DNA of 64,000 bases from Crenobacter caeni (GCF_010435965.1 NZ_JAAGAA010000011.1:1-64000), one strand, 5' to 3'. Counted from the stretch's first letter, positions 1 to 8,631 are shown. Notes: generated from the letters alone by a model not told the origin. A program made the numbers and translations.

Positions 1-1926
1 GCGGCTGTCCAGCGTGTAAGTCCACTGGCCGTCGCTGCCCAGTACCAGGCTGCCGTAGTTGCCCTTCACCGTCTCGCCCACGAAGGCCAGATCGGCGTTG
101 TCCGCGTCGCTCGCCGTCAGCTGCCCGCCGATGCTCGGCTGGCTGTCTTCCACCACGCTGCCCGTGCCGCGGCTGATCACCGGCGCGTCGTCGGTGCCAT
201 TGATGGTGATGGTCACCATGTGTTCAGTGCCGTCCACACTCTGCACCTTGAAGCTTTCGGTACGGGTTGCGCCCGCGCCCAAGTACTGCACCTTGCTGTT
301 ATCGACGTTGTAGGTCCAGGTGCCGTCCGCCGTGATGGTGAGGCTGCCCAGTACTTCGCCCTGCGCCACGCCGGCGCCGGCCTTGAAGGCTATTTCGGTG
401 GCGACCTTCAGTTGTCCGGAATCGCTCAGCGTCGGAATCGCTGCATCTTCGGTGACTGCCCCACTATCAGTCGTTCCAAATGATCCCAGTTGGGCACTAT
501 CGCTACCCGCACCCTTATTGCCTGCCGCGTCGGTCTGCACTGCGTCAACCTTCAGTTGCTCGCCTTCGGCCAATACGCCTTCGTTGAAACGGATCACACC
601 TTGGTCATAGGCGTACCCCATCAGCACTTTCCCCTGCGCATCGGTGAACTGCACGGTCCCATCGACAAACTTGACGGTGACCACGCGTGCGTCGGGACTG
701 CCAGCGCGGTCTATCGTCAGGGAGACCTGGCCACCAGATTGCAGCGCGGCGTGATCGACACGCACCTCCACCTGTGCATGGCCATCTCCCGCCTCCTTGC
801 CGTTCAGCCAGCCATCGTTATTGGCATCGTTGACGATTTCCACAGTGATCTTCGGCGCGGTCACGTCAACGTTGCCGTTGTCGCTCGCCTGTCCCTTGTT
901 GCCAGCCGGGTCGCTCACGCTGGCGTCTGCCTTGTAGCCACCTTCCGGCAGAGGCTTGCTCACATCCACGCTGTAGCTGCCGTCCGGTTTCACGGTGGTG
1001 GTCAGCATCTGCTTATCACCCTTGGCGTCGGTCACCACGATGGTGACGGTGCTACCGGCCGGCGCGTCGGTCTTGCCGGTGATGGTCGGCGTGGTGTCGT
1101 TGCTATTGTCCGGCGCGTTGACGGTAATGATCGGCGCGGTCACGTCAACGTTGCCGCTGTCGCTCGCCGTGCCGGTGTTGCCAGTCGGGTCTTTCACGCT
1201 GGCGTCCACCTTGTAGCCGCCTTCTGGCAAAGGCTTGCTCACATCCACGCTGTAGCTGCCGTCCGGTTTCACGGTGGTGGTCAGCGTCTGCTTATCACCC
1301 TTGGCGTCGGTCACCACGATGGTGACGGTGCTGCCGGCCGGCGCGTCGGTCTTGCCGGTGATGGTCGGCGTGGTGTCGTTGCTATTGTCCGGGGCGTCGA
1401 CGGAGATGGTCGGCGCGGTGGTGTCGACCGGTGCGTCTTCGCGCGCGGCAGTGGCCACTTGGCCGTCAGCCTCTGGCACCACCCGCGCATCCACACGAGC
1501 GGTTTCCAAGTTCAGCTCGTTCAGGGTCTCGACGATGCGGCCCAGGCGGACGAAGCCGTGGCCGCCGTCGGCGCCGCTGCCGCCGGTCAGGCCGGCGGCG
1601 GTTTCTTCGAGCACGCCCAGCGGGTCTTCGTTGCTGTTGAGCGCGGCGATCACCTTCTCGGCTTCGGCACTCAGCGGAGCGACGCGCGCTTCGGTGGCGT
1701 CGACGGCGTTCGGCTGCAGGGTTTCTTCGGCCAGCAGCACGGTGCGGCCGCCGTCGAGGCTGACTTGCTGGCCACCGGGTCGTTCGAAGGTGAGCGATGC
1801 GCCATTGGCAAGCTCGATCCGCTCGCCGGTGGCGACCATGTCGCCCGCCTTGAGGATACGCACGCTGCCGTCGGCCGCGATGGCCCTGACTACACCCTGA
1901 ATGGCGACCACTTTACCTTGAGCCAT
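1..1926 (-). CDS. Giant type I-secreted adhesin, LapA-like, N-terminal part (3' end beyond window)
   Basis: The frame is open from the ATG at 1926 to the left edge (642 codons, no stop), so only the N-terminus is visible. Residues 1-112 look like a LapA retention module: MAQGKVVAIQGVVRAI at the start, then a beta-rich segment, then T109-A110-A111-G112, the motif cut by the periplasmic protease LapG in Pseudomonas LapA. Two almost identical 93-residue Ig-like repeats follow (about 170-355), then a linker with an NDANNDGWLNG turn, then VCBS-type repeats with GSLTITADGTWTYNVDN and NGTDDAP signatures from about 480 onward. The calcium-binding repeats and C-terminal secretion signal expected in this family would lie outside. 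It should be exported by the adjacent ABC exporter and fusion protein and held at the outer membrane to promote biofilm attachment. Family assignment is strong; the cleavage site is inferred. Confidence 0.88.
   Translation of the reverse strand, partial: MAQGKVVAIQGVVRAIAADGSVRILKAGDMVATGERIELANGASLTFERPGGQQVSLDGGRTVLLAEETLQPNAVDATEARVAPLSAEAEKVIAALNSNEDPLGVLEETAAGLTGGSGADGGHGFVRLGRIVETLNELNLETARVDARVVPEADGQVATAAREDAPVDTTAPTISVDAPDNSNDTTPTITGKTDAPAGSTVTIVVTDAKGDKQTLTTTVKPDGSYSVDVSKPLPEGGYKVDASVKDPTGNTGTASDSGNVDVTAPIITVNAPDNSNDTTPTITGKTDAPAGSTVTIVVTDAKGDKQMLTTTVKPDGSYSVDVSKPLPEGGYKADASVSDPAGNKGQASDNGNVDVTAPKITVEIVNDANNDGWLNGKEAGDGHAQVEVRVDHAALQSGGQVSLTIDRAGSPDARVVTVKFVDGTVQFTDAQGKVLMGYAYDQGVIRFNEGVLAEGEQLKVDAVQTDAAGNKGAGSDSAQLGSFGTTDSGAVTEDAAIPTLSDSGQLKVATEIAFKAGAGVAQGEVLGSLTITADGTWTYNVDNSKVQYLGAGATRTESFKVQSVDGTEHMVTITINGTDDAPVISRGTGSVVEDSQPSIGGQLTASDADNADLAFVGETVKGNYGSLVLGSDGQWTYTLDSR
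840..1420 (-). repeat. Two tandem 279-bp repeats encoding Ig-like domains
   Basis: The same block recurs with a 279-base period: the string beginning cacatccacgctgtagctgc occurs at 961 and again at 1240. Each unit encodes a 93-residue Ig-like domain with APDNSNDTTPTITGKTDAPA near its start. Only scattered substitutions separate the copies, so they arose by recent duplication or are kept alike by recombination. The array is part of the adhesin stalk. Confidence 0.85.
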
Positions 1927-2020
1927 GACCCGTCCTTCGCTGACACGATTGAGATGCTGTCAGGGTAAGACGGCAAATGCGAAAGAAATATCGTACCGAA
2001 GGACAATACGGGGCCATGCC

Positions 2021-2049
2021 AAGCAAAACGGCAGCCTCGCGGCTGCCGT
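2021..2049 (-). terminator. Rho-independent terminator after the LuxR-type regulator
   Basis: On the minus strand a 9-bp stem acggcagcc / ggctgccgt with a 4-base loop (2028-2049) is followed by a short T run. It lies between the regulator stop and the adhesin start, so the adhesin probably has its own promoter or depends on read-through. Confidence 0.7.
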
Positions 2050-2068
2050 CCTTGCGCGCAGGCTGCGC

Positions 2069-2659
2069 TTAGCCCAGCTTGATCAACAGCTGCAGGCGGT
2101 CTTCGACGCCGAACTTCTCGAACAGGTGGCTCAGGTGCGCCTTGACGGTGCGCTCGGCGATCTCGAGTTCGCGCGCGATCTCCTTGTTGGAGAGGCCGCG
2201 GCGCAGCGCGGCGACCACCTCGGCTTCGCGCGCGGTCACCTTGTCGCGCCACGCGCCGTCGCCGGCGGGCAGGCGCCCGGCGAGCTGGCGGCACAGTTGC
2301 GCGAGCAGTTCGCGGCCGACCCAGCTCGCGCCCCCTTCCACGGTGGCGACCACCTGGCGCAGCACGTCTTCGGTCGAGTACGCGTGCGCGTAGCCGGCCG
2401 CGCCGCGGCCAAGCCAGGCGACGCCCTCGGCGTTGTCGGGCACCGAGCTCAACGCAACCACCCGGGCACGCGCGCACAGCACTGGCCAGTCGGCCGCGTC
2501 CACCCCGGGCATGGCGAGGTCGACCAGCACGGTCTGCCCTGGCTGCAGGCCGGCGGCAAGCGTCGCCGTGTCGGCGACCCGCCAGCAGCGCTCCGCCCCC
2601 AGCGCGGCGCGCCAGGTGTCGGCCAGCGCCTCGCTCAGGGTAAACAGCACGATCTTCAT
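2069..2659 (-). CDS. LuxR-family response regulator with atypical receiver domain
   Basis: The protein has 196 residues. The C-terminal 60 form a LuxR/NarL helix-turn-helix (LTAREAEVVAALRRGLSNKEIA-type segment, then ERTVKAHLSHLFEKFGV). The N-terminal part has receiver length and keeps the presumed phosphoacceptor Asp in LVDLAMPG. However, the acidic pair normally found after the first strand is absent (MKIVLFTLSEAL), and the conserved Lys of the GYLLK motif is replaced (GYAHAYS). Phosphorylation control is therefore doubtful. It lies just downstream of the fusion protein gene and upstream of the adhesin, so a role in adhesin expression is a reasonable inference. Confidence 0.85.
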   Translation of the reverse strand: MKIVLFTLSEALADTWRAALGAERCWRVADTATLAAGLQPGQTVLVDLAMPGVDAADWPVLCARARVVALSSVPDNAEGVAWLGRGAAGYAHAYSTEDVLRQVVATVEGGASWVGRELLAQLCRQLAGRLPAGDGAWRDKVTAREAEVVAALRRGLSNKEIARELEIAERTVKAHLSHLFEKFGVEDRLQLLIKLG

Positions 2660-2675
2660 GGCAAGCCTCCTCGTG

Positions 2676-4082
2676 TCAGCGTTCGGTCAGCGCGGCGGCC
2701 TTGGCGCGCAGCACCGGCTTGAGCAGGTAGGACAGGATGCTCTTCTTGCCGGTCATGATGTCCACCTGCGCAACCATGCCGGGGATGATCGGCAGCTTCG
2801 CCTCGCCCAGGCTCGAGCCCTTGGTGCGCACCTTGACGATGTAGAAGGCGTTGCCCTTCTCGTCGGTCACGGTGTCGGCGCCGATGGTCTCGACCACACC
2901 CTGCATACCGCCGTACACCGTGAAGTCGTACGCGGTGTAGCGCACCACCGCCGGCTGGCCGGGGCGCAGGAAGGCGATATCGCGCGGCGTGATGCGCGTC
3001 TCCAGCAGCAGCGACTCGTTCAGCGGCACGATCTCGACGATGTCCTTGCCCGGCTGCACCACGCCGCCGACGGTGTTGTTGTACAGGCGCTTGACCTCGC
3101 CGCGCACCGGGCTGCGGATCTCGGACAATTTCACCTTGTCCTTGAGGCCGACGCTGCCCTCCGACAGCGCGCCGACCTTGCCCAGCGTCTCCGAGAGTTC
3201 GGTGCTCGCCTGGTTGCGGAACATCAGCTCCACCTCGTCGATCTTGCGCTGCGCCTCGGCGATCGCCGCCTGGATGCGCGGCACCTGCGCCGCGGCCATG
3301 TCGCGCTCGCCGCGGTAGCGGCTGACGTCGCGCTCGAGCCTGAGCAGGTCGACATCGGACACTGCGCCGGTCGCCTTCAGCGGGCGGGTCACCGACAGCT
3401 CCTGGCTGGTCAGCGCGAGGCCCTGCGCGGCCTGGTCGCGGCGGGCGATCGCCTCGTTCAGCTCCTGCCGGCGCTGCGCGAGCTGCTGGCGCGCGATCGA
3501 CACCGACGCGTCCAGCTCCATCTTCTTGCTCTGGTAGAGGTCCATCTCCTGGCGGGCGATGTCGGGCGCCTGCTCGAGCACTTCCTGGGGCAGCGCGAAC
3601 GCCTCGCCATTGGCGATCGCCTTCAGGCGCGCCGCCTTGGCCGCCTGCGACAGGTATTGCGCCTGGTTCTCGCGTAGCGACGACACGAAGCGGGTGTTGT
3701 CGACCTTGACGAGCAGCTGCCCCTTGTCGACCACCTGCCCCTCGCGCACCAGGATCTGCGAGACCACGCCGCCGTCCAGGCTCTGTAACACCTGGTTCTG
3801 GCCGGATGCGACCACTTTCCCCTCGCCGCGCGACACCTCGTCGACCTTGGCCAGCGCCGCCCACAACAGCGCCACCACCACCACGGCGAGCATCAGCCAC
3901 ACGAACACCCGCGGGCGCTGCGGCTGCTGCTCGAGGATCGCCCAGTCGGCGTCGGCCGCGAAGTCGTTGCGGTCGGCGATGTCGCGCGCGCCCGCCCAGT
4001 CCATCAGCCGGTCCCACCACGGCGCACAGCGCGCCTGCGCGGCCAGCGCCCAGGCCTTGAGCCGTTCCATCCAGCGTTTCAT
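2676..4082 (-). CDS. Type I secretion membrane fusion protein, HlyD family (LapC-like)
   Basis: This is a periplasmic adaptor that joins the inner-membrane ABC exporter to an outer-membrane TolC-type channel. It has 468 residues: a cytoplasmic N-terminus, one membrane segment at about 70-90 (VFVWLMLAVVVVALLWAAL), a lipoyl/barrel segment (GVVSQILVREGQVVDKGQLL), a long coiled-coil hairpin at about 150-290, and a C-terminal beta-barrel region. The ATG at 4082 shares a base with the exporter stop (TGATG), indicating translational coupling; a GTG one codon upstream is the alternative start. The outer-membrane partner is not in the visible locus. Confidence 0.93.
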   Translation of the reverse strand: MKRWMERLKAWALAAQARCAPWWDRLMDWAGARDIADRNDFAADADWAILEQQPQRPRVFVWLMLAVVVVALLWAALAKVDEVSRGEGKVVASGQNQVLQSLDGGVVSQILVREGQVVDKGQLLVKVDNTRFVSSLRENQAQYLSQAAKAARLKAIANGEAFALPQEVLEQAPDIARQEMDLYQSKKMELDASVSIARQQLAQRRQELNEAIARRDQAAQGLALTSQELSVTRPLKATGAVSDVDLLRLERDVSRYRGERDMAAAQVPRIQAAIAEAQRKIDEVELMFRNQASTELSETLGKVGALSEGSVGLKDKVKLSEIRSPVRGEVKRLYNNTVGGVVQPGKDIVEIVPLNESLLLETRITPRDIAFLRPGQPAVVRYTAYDFTVYGGMQGVVETIGADTVTDEKGNAFYIVKVRTKGSSLGEAKLPIIPGMVAQVDIMTGKKSILSYLLKPVLRAKAAALTER

Positions 4083-6247
4083 CACGCGGCCCTTCCTACG
4101 CGGCCCTGCTGCAGCGCGGCCACCACTTCTTCGCGCGGCCCGTCGGCGACGATGCGCCCCTGGTCGACCACGATCAGGCGGTCGACCAGGTCGAGCAGCG
4201 CGTTATGGTGGGTGACCAGCAGCACGGTGCGCCCCGGCGCGATCGCGCGCAGCGTCTCGCGGATGCGCGCCTCGGAAGTGTGGTCCATATTGCTGGTCGG
4301 CTCGTCGAGCAGCAGGATCGGTGGCGCGTTGAGCAAGGCGCGCGCGATGGCGACCGCCTTGCGCTGGCCGCCGGACAAAGACTCGCCGCGCTCGCCGATC
4401 AGCATGTCGAAGCCTTGCGGGTGCGCGCCGACAAATTCGGTGAGGCCGGCCTGCTCGGCCGCCGCCGCCACCGACGCGTCGTAGGCGTGGGGCGAGCCCA
4501 TCGCGATGTTCTGCCTGAGCGAGCCGTAGAACAGCACCGGGTCCTGCGGCACGTAGCCGATATGGCGGCGCAGCTCGGCCGGGTCGATCTGCTTGATGTC
4601 AACACCGTCGACGCGGATCGACCCGCCGGACGGCTGGAACAGGCCGAGGATCAGCTTCTGCAGCGTGCTCTTGCCCGAGCCGACGCGGCCGATCACCGCG
4701 ACGCGCTCGCCCGCGCGGATGCGGAACGACACCCCCTTCAGCGCGACCATCGGGTTTTGCGGGTAGCTGAAGCTGACGTCGGAAAACTCGATCTCGCCCT
4801 TGAAGCTGACCCGGTGGAAGAAGTTGGCATCCTGTTCACGCTCGACGGGCATCTTCATGAATCCGTCGAGCGAGGCGAGCGAAGTCTTGGCGTTGTGGTA
4901 CTGGGTCAGCAGGCCGACCACCTGCCCCAAGGGCGCCATCGCGCGGCCGGACAGCATGATCGCGGCGATCATGCCGCCCATCGACAGCTGGCCCAGCATG
5001 ATCATGTAGACGCCGGCCACCAGCATCGCGACCGACACCAGTTGCTGGATGAAGCCGGCAAAGTTCTGCGTGGTCGACGCCAGCAGCTTGAGCCTGGAGC
5101 CGACCTGCGCGAGAAATAGCGTCGAGCGCTCCCACTTGCCCTGCAGTTCGCCCTCGGCGCCGAGCACCTTGATGGTGTCGAGACCAGCCAGGCTCTCGAC
5201 CAGGTGCGCGTTGCGCTGCGCGCCGGCGCGCAGCGTGGTCTCCGCCATCTCCTGCATCTTCGCCTGCACCAGCCACGCAAAGCCGACCATCAGCAAAGCG
5301 CCGACCAGCACCGGGATCGCCATCCACGGCGAGATCCACGCGATGACCAGCACGAACAGCAGCAAAAACGGCATGTCGATCAGCGCGGTGACCGACGCCG
5401 ACGCGATGAAGTCGCGGATGGTCTCGAACGCGCGCAGGTTGGCGGCGAACGCGCCGACCGAAGCCGGGCGCGCCTCCAGCCGGATGCCGAGCACCCGCTC
5501 CATGATCAGCGCCGACAGGGTCACGTCGACCCGCTTGCTGGCCAGGTCGATCAGGTAGCCGCGCGAGACCTTGAGCAGGAAGTCGAACATGAGCACCAGC
5601 GCGCCGCCGACGGCGAGCACCCACAGGGTGTCGGTCGCCATGTTCGGCACCACCCGGTCGTACACGTTCATCGAGATGATCGGGAAGACCAGCGCGAACA
5701 GGTTGATCAGCAAGGCGGCGAGCATCGCGTCGCGATAGAGCGGCGCGCTGGCGAACACCGTCTGCCAGAACCAGTGCCGCGAGCGGATCTGCGCCATCTC
5801 CGGCGCGCGCTTCTCGTACTGGTAGCGCGGCTTGACCAGGATAGCGACGCCGGCGTAGCGCGCCTCCAGTTCGGCAAGCGCCACCTCGACCACCGCGTCG
5901 GGCAGCTCGGCGTAGCTCACGCGCAGGGTGTCGCCGTCGCGCTCGCGCAGGATGCACGCGTCGGTGCCGTCGATGAGCAGCACCGCCGGCAGCAGCGCCT
6001 CGCGCAGCGACGCGATCGTCTGCCGCGTCACCCGCGCGGCGAGACCGGCGCGGCGCGCCGAGCGCGCGAACATCGAAGGGGAGAGCCGGTTGTCGGGAAG
6101 CGGGATGCCGGCGGTGAGCGACTCGCGAGTGACCGCGAGGCCGTAGCCGCGGGCGAGCGCGAACAGGCAATCAAGCAGGGGGTCGACGTGGGTCGACTGA
6201 CGGGAGAGCCCGGCGCCGTCGGCCGGTACTTGGGTATGAAAAGCCAT
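4082..6247 (-). CDS. Type I secretion ABC transporter, permease/ATPase (LapB-like)
   Basis: This is the inner-membrane exporter of the adhesin system, 721 residues. Residues 1-140 are a C39-peptidase-like domain without a recognisable catalytic Cys-His pair, as in exporters that bind but do not cut their RTX-type substrate. About 160-460 is the six-helix membrane domain. The rest is the nucleotide-binding domain: Walker A GRVGSGKST, signature LSGGQRKAVAIARAL, Walker B ILLLDEPTS and an H-loop His in LVTHHN. It is the first gene of the exporter-fusion protein-regulator-adhesin set, with an AT-rich upstream region at 6280-6360. Confidence 0.95.
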   Translation of the reverse strand: MAFHTQVPADGAGLSRQSTHVDPLLDCLFALARGYGLAVTRESLTAGIPLPDNRLSPSMFARSARRAGLAARVTRQTIASLREALLPAVLLIDGTDACILRERDGDTLRVSYAELPDAVVEVALAELEARYAGVAILVKPRYQYEKRAPEMAQIRSRHWFWQTVFASAPLYRDAMLAALLINLFALVFPIISMNVYDRVVPNMATDTLWVLAVGGALVLMFDFLLKVSRGYLIDLASKRVDVTLSALIMERVLGIRLEARPASVGAFAANLRAFETIRDFIASASVTALIDMPFLLLFVLVIAWISPWMAIPVLVGALLMVGFAWLVQAKMQEMAETTLRAGAQRNAHLVESLAGLDTIKVLGAEGELQGKWERSTLFLAQVGSRLKLLASTTQNFAGFIQQLVSVAMLVAGVYMIMLGQLSMGGMIAAIMLSGRAMAPLGQVVGLLTQYHNAKTSLASLDGFMKMPVEREQDANFFHRVSFKGEIEFSDVSFSYPQNPMVALKGVSFRIRAGERVAVIGRVGSGKSTLQKLILGLFQPSGGSIRVDGVDIKQIDPAELRRHIGYVPQDPVLFYGSLRQNIAMGSPHAYDASVAAAAEQAGLTEFVGAHPQGFDMLIGERGESLSGGQRKAVAIARALLNAPPILLLDEPTSNMDHTSEARIRETLRAIAPGRTVLLVTHHNALLDLVDRLIVVDQGRIVADGPREEVVAALQQGRVGRAA

Positions 6248-6283
6248 GATGGGACTCGCAGACTGGGTCGGCTTTATCGGTTC

Positions 6284-6300
6284 GCTATAGTGATTTTATA
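6284..6300 (-). promoter_or_regulatory. Possible promoter elements upstream of the exporter gene
   Basis: The minus strand carries TATAAA (6300-6295) and TATAGC (6289-6284) in an unusually AT-rich stretch between a terminator and the exporter start. No convincing -35 box is visible, so this is only a candidate -10 region for the secretion operon. Confidence 0.3.
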
Positions 6301-6365
6301 CGCGCCCCGCACTCTACACGGCTTTTTATTTGAAATGAATAGATTGAAGCTGTTTGTCGTAAAAA

Positions 6366-6409
6366 TACAAAACCCCCGCCCGTGCCGCGTGGGCGGCCAG
6401 AGCGGGGGT
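6366..6409 (-). terminator. Terminator closing the his-tat gene run
   Basis: On the minus strand, arms gcgggggt...acccccgc (6402-6409 and 6372-6379) enclose a GC-rich loop that can itself pair, followed by TTTTGTATTTTT. It sits just after the DUF2069 stop and separates the his-tat run from the adhesin secretion operon. Confidence 0.8.
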
Positions 6410-6425
6410 GAGCCGGAAAAAGGGT

Positions 6426-6767
6426 TCAGGCGGCGGCGCGGCCGGCACGCACGAAGGCGAGCACCGACGCGAAGAACAGCGTGCACAAGGCCGCCTGCGC
6501 CCAGCCGAAGGTGCTGGAGAGGCCGCTGTCGGCCCAGCCGCGCATCACGCCCTCGGCGAAGAAACCGAGGATGAACATGCTCGCCCACTGGTAGGTGTAG
6601 CGGCGCGCGCGCAGGATGCCCGGCAGCGGCAATAACAGCAGCGCGGCCTTCAAGACCAGCCAGGAGCCGCCCTCGCGCAGCGGCGCCCACCACAGCTCCC
6701 AGCCCACGTTGAGCAGGATCAGCGCGATCAGGCTGCCAATCGCGCCCCAGTGCGCCCACTGCCTCAT
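6426..6767 (-). CDS. DUF2069 family inner-membrane protein
   Basis: This is a 113-residue, very hydrophobic protein with about four membrane segments (GAIGSLIALILLNVGWELWW, LVLKAALLLLPLPGIL, WASMFILGFFAEGVMRGWAD, and a final one near ALCTLFFASVLAFVR). The pattern around YTYQWASMFILGFFAEGVMR fits DUF2069, whose function is unknown. The start ATG overlaps the tatC stop (ATGA), so it is translated with the tat genes and is the last gene before the terminator. Confidence 0.8.
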   Translation of the reverse strand: MRQWAHWGAIGSLIALILLNVGWELWWAPLREGGSWLVLKAALLLLPLPGILRARRYTYQWASMFILGFFAEGVMRGWADSGLSSTFGWAQAALCTLFFASVLAFVRAGRAAA

Positions 6768-7501
6768 GCCGCCTCCCCGTCCGTCTTGGCGGACGGCTTG
6801 CCGAGGAACACCGACAGCAGGATGCCGAGCTCGTAGAGGATCCACAGCGGCACCGCCAGCATGATCTGCGAGAGCACGTCGGGCGGGGTGACGATGGCGG
6901 CGATCACGAAGGCGCCGACGATCACGTAAGGCCGCCCCTCGCGCAACTGCTCGACGCGCAGGATGCCCATGCGGGTGAGCAGGATCACCACCACCGGCAC
7001 CTCGAAGGTGACGCCGAAGGCGACGAACATGCCAAGCACGAAGGACAGGTACTTGTCGATGTCGGTCATCATCGACACGCCGTCCGGGGTGACCGAGCTC
7101 ATGAAGCCGAACACCACCGGGAACACCAGGAAGTACGCGAAGGCCATGCCGATGAAGAACAGCAGCACGCTGGAGACCACCAGCGGCGCGACCAGCTTCT
7201 TCTCGTGCTGGTAGAGGCCGGGCGCGATGAACGCCCACACCTGGTACAGCGTGTTCGGCAGGGAGATCAGGAAGGCGACCAGCATGGTCACCTTGACCGG
7301 CACGAAGAACGGCGCGGTGACGTCGGTCGCGATCATGCTCGCGCCGGCGGGCAGCACGTCCATCATCGGTTTGGCCAGCAGCCGGTAGATGTCGCCGGCC
7401 CAGTGGAACAGGACGACGAACACGATCAGGATGCCGGCCGCGATGCGCACCAGTCGGGTTCTGAGCTCGATCAGGTGCGCCAGCAGCGGTTGTTCTGTCA
7501 T
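6764..7501 (-). CDS. tatC: Sec-independent protein translocase TatC
   Basis: TatC is the six-helix inner-membrane receptor that binds twin-arginine signal peptides with TatB. The 245-residue protein has the family's usual length and N-terminus (LLAHLIELRTRLVR), the conserved loop YQVWAFIAPGLYQHEKK, and the FGVTFEVPVVV segment in the fourth helix. It overlaps tatB at its start and DUF2069 at its stop by four bases each, so tatABC-DUF2069 is one translation-coupled set. Confidence 0.98.
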   Translation of the reverse strand: MTEQPLLAHLIELRTRLVRIAAGILIVFVVLFHWAGDIYRLLAKPMMDVLPAGASMIATDVTAPFFVPVKVTMLVAFLISLPNTLYQVWAFIAPGLYQHEKKLVAPLVVSSVLLFFIGMAFAYFLVFPVVFGFMSSVTPDGVSMMTDIDKYLSFVLGMFVAFGVTFEVPVVVILLTRMGILRVEQLREGRPYVIVGAFVIAAIVTPPDVLSQIMLAVPLWILYELGILLSVFLGKPSAKTDGEAA

Positions 7502-8013
7502 GGACGCGGGGGAGGTTCGGGTGACGGGGCCGCCGCGGCAGGCGCGGCGGGTGCAAACAGGTCGGGCTGGTTCTCGTCGCGCGCCAAGGCGGCCGGCGCT
7601 TCGTCGTCGCGGTGCGCGGCGTCGATCAGCGCCTGCGGGTCAAGCTCGCGGGCGGCGTCGTCCAGCGCGGCGCCGACTTCGGCGTGCGCGTCGGCCACCG
7701 GCTGCGCCGCCTCGGCCGCCAGTGCCTTCAGTTCGCCCTGTTGGGCGCGCAGCACCTCGTTGACCTCGTCGACCTGGCCCTGCACCTGGCTGCGCAGCCC
7801 CTCGGCCGCGCTACGCAGGTCTTCTTGCAGGCCGGTCAGGCCGGTGGCGGCCGCCTGTGCGTGCATGTCGGCCTTCACGCCGGAGACGAAACGCTGCATG
7901 CGGCCGATCAGCGCACCCAGGGTGCGCGCGACGGTCGGCAAGCGCTCGGGCCCCAGCACGATCAGCGCGATCATGCCGATGAGCACCAGCTCGCCAAAGC
8001 TGATCTCGAACAC
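7498..8013 (-). CDS. tatB: Sec-independent protein translocase TatB
   Basis: TatB pairs with TatC to receive folded twin-arginine substrates. The GTG start gives MFEISFGELVLIGMIALIVLG, the single N-terminal membrane segment, followed by the family motif GPERLPTVARTLG and an amphipathic helix. Residues from about 60 on are a long acidic, Ala-rich tail typical of TatB and poorly conserved. It lies 9 bases after tatA and overlaps tatC. Confidence 0.95.
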   Translation of the reverse strand: MFEISFGELVLIGMIALIVLGPERLPTVARTLGALIGRMQRFVSGVKADMHAQAAATGLTGLQEDLRSAAEGLRSQVQGQVDEVNEVLRAQQGELKALAAEAAQPVADAHAEVGAALDDAARELDPQALIDAAHRDDEAPAALARDENQPDLFAPAAPAAAAPSPEPPPRP

Positions 8014-8022
8014 GGCTGCGAC

Positions 8023-8229
8023 TTACTTCTTGTCTTCGGTTTCGGCCTTGACGTCGATCACGCGGCCGCCCTCGGCCGGCTTCTGCTCTTCGTCGCCCTT
8101 CATGCCTTCCTTGAAGCCCTTGACCGCGCTGCCCAGGTCTTCACCGACGTTGCGCAGCTTCTTGGTGCCGAACACCAGGACGACGACGACCAGAACGATG
8201 ATCCAGTGCCAGATGCTGAAAGAACCCAT
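8023..8229 (-). CDS. tatA: Sec-independent protein translocase TatA
   Basis: TatA oligomerises to form the protein-conducting element of the twin-arginine pathway. The 68-residue protein begins [21 protein letters not shown], a short membrane helix, then the hinge and amphipathic helix [20 protein letters not shown], and ends in a charged tail. It is the first tat gene; the 63 bases upstream separate it from the HIT gene and show no clear promoter. Confidence 0.97.
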   Translation of the reverse strand: MGSFSIWHWIIVLVVVVLVFGTKKLRNVGEDLGSAVKGFKEGMKGDEEQKPAEGGRVIDVKAETEDKK

Positions 8230-8292
8230 GATATGTCTCTACCCGATTGATGTATTGGTATGGACGCCAGCCGCGGGCTGGCGCGGGAAAAC

Positions 8293-8616
8293 TCAGGCCT
8301 TGTGGCCGAACACGTGCAGGTGCAGGTGCGGCACTTCCTGGCCGCCGGCGCGGCCGGTATTGATGCCGCACTTGAAGCCGTCGGTCATGCCCTGCTCGGC
8401 GGCGATCTTGGGCGCCAACAGCAGCATGCGGCCCAGCATCGCCTGATGCTCGGGCTCGCAATGCGCGAGGCTGTCGACATGTGCCTTGGGAATGATCAGC
8501 ACGTGCACCGGCGCGATCGGCCGGATGTCGTGGAAGGCGACGAAATCGTCGTCCTCGTAAACCTTGGTGGCGGGGATGTCGCCCGCCACGATCTTGCAGA
8601 AAATGCAGTCGCTCAT
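8293..8616 (-). CDS. HIT family protein (histidine triad nucleotide-binding, HinT-like)
   Basis: This is a 107-residue purine nucleoside phosphoramidase-type protein. It starts with CIFCKIVAGDIPATKVYEDD, the typical HinT opening, and ends with the histidine triad HLHLHVFGHKA (pattern HxHxH). The length is full. It lies 15 bases downstream of hisE and upstream of tatA, an order common in betaproteobacterial his operons. Its physiological substrate is not known. Confidence 0.93.
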   Translation of the reverse strand: MSDCIFCKIVAGDIPATKVYEDDDFVAFHDIRPIAPVHVLIIPKAHVDSLAHCEPEHQAMLGRMLLLAPKIAAEQGMTDGFKCGINTGRAGGQEVPHLHLHVFGHKA

Positions 8617-8631
8617 TCGGATAGTCCTGTG

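Noticed and set aside
840-1420. Possible CRISPR-like or phage repeat
   Set aside because: The 279-base repeats are contiguous coding units with no spacers; they encode Ig-like domains.
490-1968. 492-codon plus-strand open frame opposite the adhesin
   Set aside because: It is an antisense shadow produced by GC-rich codon bias; the minus frame gives coherent retention-module, Ig-like and VCBS sequence.
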